From the NCBI GenBank assembly GCA_002401765.2, contig NVTY02000076.1:62001-126000 (forward strand): 64,000 nt of DNA. The letters are read 5' to 3'. Below, piece after piece: positions 59,531 to 64,000 of this stretch. The position numbers were made by a program, and so were the translations under genes. Origin of the DNA: Thiotrichaceae bacterium (GTDB taxonomy: Bacteria; Pseudomonadota; Gammaproteobacteria; SZUA-140). The notes under the pieces were generated by a model. It had not been told where the DNA came from, made no database searches, and saw nothing but the letters and a program-made list of their open reading frames with translations. The stretch's first letter is position 1; each line of letters starts with the position of its first letter.

Positions 59531-60540
59531 TTATCGCTAAGCAACATGGTGTTCTGTTGCCACAGCCAGTGGGGATGCAAAAACAAGCGGGCCTGTCGCT
59601 GGTAGAAGTGATGGTTGCGATGGGTATTGGCTTAGTTTTAATGACCGGGTTTATTCAGTTTTTCATCGCTAATAAACAATCTCATGAAGTGCTGGGCGGT
59701 CTCAATGGCATGCAGGAAAATGGCCGTTATGCCGTGCGAGTCATCACTGACAGCTTGCATGCCGCTGATCATTGGGGAGGCGTTGCAGGTGGCGATGTGA
59801 CGGGTGCACCGGCAGTGACCGGCATCGGTGCTATTTGTAATGCGGCCTGGATACTCAATACCTCGGTGGGCATTCAAGGGTTTGACGGTGCTGACGATAC
59901 GCCATTGGCCGGCTGTACGGCAACAGGCTATCAAATAGACACCGATGTTTTTGTTGTGCGCCATGCGGGGGGTACCTATTTTCCGGGGCTCATTGCCAAT
60001 GGAAGTGATACTGATATTTGGGTCAATACTAATGTTGGTATGGGCGCCAGCCTCAGCGCTGGGAATGCCGTTAATGTGGTGAATGTCAATGGGCTATATC
60101 ATTACCCTTATAATATTAGCGTCTACTACATTCGCCCTTGCAGTGTCATGGCGGCTGCCGCCTGTGCCGCTAGTGACGATGGCGGTAATCCTATCCCCAC
60201 ATTGGTGCGACTCTCACTGCAGGAAAACCAGCTTGTCGCGCAAACCCTGGTCAGTGGTGTTGAGCAGATGCAAATCGAGTATGGCGTTGATACGGATGCC
60301 GACACCAACGCCAATTTTTATGCCAGTGCCGGTGCGATTACGACGACGGCTCAATGGGCGCAAGTTGTCAGTGCCCGTTTCAGTCTGGTTATCCGCTCGG
60401 ATCAACGAGGCAAACTGATTGATACTAACAATTACACGCTGGCGGGTGGTTTCGTCTACACCCCGGCGGCAAATGCGCAGAGGTTTGCACGAAAAGTGTT
60501 CACTCGACTGGTTCAAATTCGCAACCGGAGCCGTTCCTGA
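59527..60540 (+). CDS. pilW: Minor pilin PilW
   Basis: 337 residues from GTG 59527, which overlaps the pilV stop (GTGA) and has GAGGG seven bases upstream. The mature pilin helix is LSLVEVMVAMGIGLVLMTG after QAG, with Glu at position 5. A large beta-rich domain follows with many Ala/Gly/Asn and Cys residues (IRPCSVMAAAACAA). It bridges to PilX and PilY1 in the priming complex. Its stop overlaps the pilX start (TGATG). Confidence 0.88.
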   Translation: MIIAKQHGVLLPQPVGMQKQAGLSLVEVMVAMGIGLVLMTGFIQFFIANKQSHEVLGGLNGMQENGRYAVRVITDSLHAADHWGGVAGGDVTGAPAVTGIGAICNAAWILNTSVGIQGFDGADDTPLAGCTATGYQIDTDVFVVRHAGGTYFPGLIANGSDTDIWVNTNVGMGASLSAGNAVNVVNVNGLYHYPYNISVYYIRPCSVMAAAACAASDDGGNPIPTLVRLSLQENQLVAQTLVSGVEQMQIEYGVDTDADTNANFYASAGAITTTAQWAQVVSARFSLVIRSDQRGKLIDTNNYTLAGGFVYTPAANAQRFARKVFTRLVQIRNRSRS

Positions 60541-61214
60541 TGTTAAAGTACCCATGCCCATCACATCATTCGCCGCTCAGGGTGCCCCTCGGTAAGCCGC
60601 GCATGAGGCCACAGCGTGGCGCAGTGCTCATTACCAGTCTGATTTTTCTGATCGTATTAACATTGATTGCATTGGTTGCCAGTCAGTCCACGGTACTGGA
60701 AACACGCATGAGCACCAATACTATTATCAAAAGCCATGCCACTGAAGCTTCTGAAACATTGCGTACTGGCACGAATGATCTACTTGAAACCCACTTATAT
60801 CATCGTGGCTGGCCGACAGCCGTCACTGGTGGCGATCTCGCTAACGCCCTTTTTTCAATCCCTGATGGTATAACGGTGAGTAATGTTGCCAACTGGGGTA
60901 TGGGTAATGGGGCCGCTGAGCTTCTGTTCACGAATGCCACCTGGGTACAGGACATGACTTTAAGTATCGACGGGAATGGCGACGGCGACTTTAACGATGG
61001 CGTGGACCAGAGTGCCAATCTTTTCGTCTATAAAACAGTTACCGTCAACTCCCCCGGGTCTGCCACCGCCATGGTGTCGGGTTATGAAGGGGTGGGTAAG
61101 TCATCTGCGGGTGGTGGCGCGTTGATGTTTTTTGATCTCCGCAGCATCGGTACTTCTACTGGTAATGCCGCCACGGTGACAGGCAGTAATTATCGTTATG
61201 TGATTCGCAAATAA
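60540..61214 (+). CDS. pilX: Minor pilin-like PilX
   Basis: 224 residues. The pilin-like helix is RPQRGAVLITSLIFLIVLTL with ALVASQSTVLETRMS after it, the PilX_N pattern, which lacks the Glu5 of other pilins. A long hydrophilic leader of about 27 residues precedes the glycine. The globular domain has Asp/Asn/Gly-rich turns (SIDGNGDGDFNDG), possibly calcium-binding. It lies between pilW and pilY1. Confidence 0.85.
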   Translation: MLKYPCPSHHSPLRVPLGKPRMRPQRGAVLITSLIFLIVLTLIALVASQSTVLETRMSTNTIIKSHATEASETLRTGTNDLLETHLYHRGWPTAVTGGDLANALFSIPDGITVSNVANWGMGNGAAELLFTNATWVQDMTLSIDGNGDGDFNDGVDQSANLFVYKTVTVNSPGSATAMVSGYEGVGKSSAGGGALMFFDLRSIGTSTGNAATVTGSNYRYVIRK

Positions 61215-61281
61215 TTCTAGTCATAGTCATTACACCTATAAAACCATAATGAACAACAGGCCGGCACAGGAGTATCACCGC

Positions 61282-64000
61282 ATGAATCACTTTATCACCC
61301 AACTCAAAGGCCTTGGTTTTGCACTGTGCCTGAGCAGTACCTGTCTCTTTTCCGCCACTGTTCAAGCAGCGCTTGCTGCTGAGACCATGCTGGATTTCGC
61401 CAACTCGCCCATTGTGAGTGCCGACTCAGCAACACCGATGGTGATGATCGCTGCCTCCAATGACCACCAGCTCTACTTTAAAGCCTACAGTGACTATTCT
61501 GATCTCGACCATGACGGCATAATAGAGACAAGCTATAAACATAGTTTTGATTATTACGGCTATTTTGACAGCGATAAATGTTATAGCCACAGTGGCTCGC
61601 AATTTGTTCCTGAGGCAGTCACCTCGGATAAGTATTGCGATGCTGTTACGGGTGACTGGAGTGGTAACTATTTAAACTGGGCCACCATGGCCCGCATTGA
61701 TACCGTGCGGAAAATTTTATTTGGCGGTAAACGCAGCGTGGATGGTATTGATGATGCTATTGGTACACAGCTGGTGCGCACTTACATCCCCAATGACGCC
61801 CATAGTTTTGCCAAATATTACAACGGTGATGACATCTCTAAACTGACGCCGTTTGATCCGCCAACAACCGATCCTACCCCAGAAAATAATGGCCTAACCA
61901 TTTGTAATACCACTGTTAATAATACCAATGCGGTATCAGAAGAGGTTACCGACCCGCCTTTAATGCGTGTGGCGCATGGGAATTATTCATTGTGGGCCTC
62001 TAATGAAGTTTGGCAATGTCGTTGGTCCGGGGAAAAAACCACGGGGAATGGTAATGTAGCCGCATCAGGTATTAATGCTTTTGCCTTAAACCCAGACCTA
62101 GCCTCGGCAGGCAACGCTGACTATATTGTAAAGGTTAAGGTCTGCGTGGCAGGTTTGCTTGAAGCTAATTGTAAACGCTATCCTGACGGCAACTTTAAAC
62201 CGACTGGGCTATTACAGGCTTACGGAGACAAGGACGATATTTTATTTGGCATGATGGCGGGTTCTTATCTAAAAAACAAATCCGGTGGCAAGCTGGTTAA
62301 AAACATTGAGTCGATGTCTACTGAGATCGATGTCAGTGGCAATGGTCGTTTTATCACTGCTGTCACCAGTGGCGCGGCGGACAGTGACGGTGCTGGCATC
62401 ATCAATGCCTGGAGTCTCTACCGGATTATAAAATATCAGCATAGTAGTGGCATCTACAGAAAAACTGATAGCCCTACCGTAAATGTTAATAATTGCAGTT
62501 GGGGTCTCAACTCTTTTAATAACAACCAGTGCCAAAATTGGGGCAATCCCTTTGGCGAGATTTATTGGAATACTATTCGTTACCTGGCAGGGGAACCCGT
62601 ATCGGGCACCTTTAGGGCCAATGACAATTCATTATTGCACAACGGCCTCGGCGGGATTCTACCCTGGGACTGCCCGCTTGATGCCACTAATGCATGCAGT
62701 TCTTTGAATGTTATTGCATTTAATGCCAGCACGATCTCTTATGATGATGATGATCTGGATGACAACGCCGATGGTGTAAAAAAGGTCTGGGGGAACACTA
62801 CCACCTCCATTGGCCTCACTGATGTAGTAGGTGCTGGTGAAGGTATTCACGGTAAGAGTTTTTTTGTGGGCGAAAATGGTACTGACAACAACGGTCTGTG
62901 TACGTCAAAAGTAATTACCAGTTTAGGCGAAGTTAAGGGGTTATGCCCAGAGTCACCGCGCCTCAAGGGAACTTATCGCATTGCAGGTATTGCCCATAAG
63001 GCCCATACCGCGGATATCCGCAGCGCCGGCCCTCATGCACTGGACGGTGACCAGCTGGTTGATACCTACGCCGTTACTCTGGCGCCCGCTGTGCCAGAAA
63101 TTACGGTGGCGATTCCCGCTGGTGATCGCGAGATAAAAATCCTGCCTGCTTGCCGTAATTCCACCGTAGGTGGCAACTGTGCCATTGTCGATTTCAAGAT
63201 TGTTGAGCCGCACACGGTGGTAGGGGCGGTGGCCACCGGCAAGTTTTATGTCAACTGGGAGGATAGCGAGCAGGGCGGTGATTATGATATGGACATGTGG
63301 GGCGTGATTTCGTATGAGGCGACATCAACGACCATTAAGATTACAACCCAGATGGTTCATGAAGCGGGATCTCATAGGCTGGGGTTTGGTTATATTATTA
63401 GTGGTACCTCGGCGGATGGTTTCCACGTGCATTCAGGGGCTAATAATTTCGTTCGTAGCGAGATTGGCATCACTGATTGTGACTCGGGTTGTAATTTGGG
63501 TGATGCCGCCACATCACACACCTACACCGTGGTGGGTGCTAGTGGCAGTCTGTTGAAAGACCCACTGTACTACGCGGCCAAGTGGGGCGCGTTTATCGAT
63601 GAAAACGGCAATGGCATTCCGGATCTCGATTCCGAATGGGACCGTAAAGATAGCGCGGGCCTGTTAAACCCTGATGGCATCCCTGATACCTATTTTTATG
63701 CCACCAATCCGCAAGAACTCGAGACGTCGTTAACGAATGTATTCAATGCCATTCTTGCTAAAACGGCCTCTGGAACGGCCGCCTCTGTTGTCGCCAGCAG
63801 CCGTGAAGGCCAGGGGACATTGATACAGGCGCTGTATGCGACTGAGCGTACCTACAATGATAAATCGGTCAGCTGGGTGGGCTCACTGCACTCCCTGTGG
63901 GTTGACCGTTTGGGTCATATCCGCGAAGACGATGGTAATGCAGAATTGGACGATTACACCGTAGACCAGGTGGTGCAGGTCTATTATGACACGGTCTCAC
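61282..64000 (+). CDS. pilY1: PilY1-type pilus tip adhesin (cut by window edge)
   Basis: 906 codons are present and the frame runs off the right edge without a stop. It has a signal peptide of about 32 residues (ends QAALAA), then a large secreted N-terminal region with many Cys and Asp/Asn/Gly repeats (SDLDHDGIIETSYKHSFDYY, in parts). DENGNGIPDLDSEWD is a calcium-binding-like loop. The segment from about residue 830, SREGQGTLIQALYA and VGSLHSLWVDR, leads toward the C-terminal beta-propeller, which lies beyond the window. PilY1 sits at the pilus tip and affects adhesion and retraction. GGAG lies 11 bases before the ATG. Confidence 0.9.
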   Translation, partial: MNHFITQLKGLGFALCLSSTCLFSATVQAALAAETMLDFANSPIVSADSATPMVMIAASNDHQLYFKAYSDYSDLDHDGIIETSYKHSFDYYGYFDSDKCYSHSGSQFVPEAVTSDKYCDAVTGDWSGNYLNWATMARIDTVRKILFGGKRSVDGIDDAIGTQLVRTYIPNDAHSFAKYYNGDDISKLTPFDPPTTDPTPENNGLTICNTTVNNTNAVSEEVTDPPLMRVAHGNYSLWASNEVWQCRWSGEKTTGNGNVAASGINAFALNPDLASAGNADYIVKVKVCVAGLLEANCKRYPDGNFKPTGLLQAYGDKDDILFGMMAGSYLKNKSGGKLVKNIESMSTEIDVSGNGRFITAVTSGAADSDGAGIINAWSLYRIIKYQHSSGIYRKTDSPTVNVNNCSWGLNSFNNNQCQNWGNPFGEIYWNTIRYLAGEPVSGTFRANDNSLLHNGLGGILPWDCPLDATNACSSLNVIAFNASTISYDDDDLDDNADGVKKVWGNTTTSIGLTDVVGAGEGIHGKSFFVGENGTDNNGLCTSKVITSLGEVKGLCPESPRLKGTYRIAGIAHKAHTADIRSAGPHALDGDQLVDTYAVTLAPAVPEITVAIPAGDREIKILPACRNSTVGGNCAIVDFKIVEPHTVVGAVATGKFYVNWEDSEQGGDYDMDMWGVISYEATSTTIKITTQMVHEAGSHRLGFGYIISGTSADGFHVHSGANNFVRSEIGITDCDSGCNLGDAATSHTYTVVGASGSLLKDPLYYAAKWGAFIDENGNGIPDLDSEWDRKDSAGLLNPDGIPDTYFYATNPQELETSLTNVFNAILAKTASGTAASVVASSREGQGTLIQALYATERTYNDKSVSWVGSLHSLWVDRLGHIREDDGNAELDDYTVDQVVQVYYDTVS

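Overview
The window is chromosomal DNA from a gammaproteobacterium of intermediate GC content. The evidence is gene order. bioBFHCD, ftsYEX-rpoH, pilBCD-coaE-zapD-yacG, maf-rng-yhdP-nitrilase-tldD and mlaFED..CB-ibaG-murA-hisGD are all standard gammaproteobacterial neighbourhoods. Type IV pilus genes and a CcoG-type oxidase maturation protein fit a surface-living, respiring bacterium. Some sulfur-oxidising Gammaproteobacteria would fit, but nothing here proves sulfur metabolism. No prophage, integrase, transposase, CRISPR array, rRNA or tRNA was found.

Positions 1-7600 are the least ordinary part. They hold the end of a formylglycine-generating-enzyme-like protein, two small membrane proteins, a large membrane/spermidine-synthase-like fusion, a 42-residue membrane protein on the minus strand with its own terminator, ccoG, a further small membrane protein, a 59-bp near-perfect hairpin and a lipoprotein. 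They end in a miniature heme-copper-oxidase-subunit-I-like protein coupled to a Cys/His-containing partner. This looks like a poorly described membrane redox module. Positions 7700-13700 (minus) carry ggt, a ferredoxin, coaD, rsmD and a pair of M16 peptidases, one active-type and one lacking the zinc motif.

Positions 13883-17810 carry ftsY-ftsE-ftsX-rpoH. A 177-bp palindromic MITE-like element sits exactly at the ftsX stop codon. A perfect CIRCE operator (HrcA site) lies in the rpoH leader, suggesting HrcA control of the heat-shock sigma factor. The biotin operon bioBFHCD runs on the minus strand from a divergent region shared with comF, which has a possible BirA operator over a consensus -10. 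Next come yfaZ, a MutT-ThiE fusion, and yacG-zapD-coaE grouped with pilD-pilC-pilB. They are followed by a pilin-glycosyltransferase-like gene, pilA with a sigma-54 promoter, and pilR-pilS.

Positions 36264-46165 carry maf, rng, yhdP, a nitrilase-family amidase, tldD and pmbA. An Mla lipid-transport operon follows, with a TolC-family outer-membrane channel gene inserted between mlaD and mlaC. It continues into ibaG, murA and the histidine genes hisG-D-B-H-A-F-I; hisC and hisE are absent here, and the short HisG should need HisZ. After a 549-bp non-coding stretch, the minor-pilin operon fimT-pilV-pilW-pilX-pilY1 runs off the right edge.

Many starts were moved inward from the longest open frame using ribosome-binding sites, leader length and overlap with neighbours. 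Functions are assigned by recognising motifs and gene order; no database search was run.
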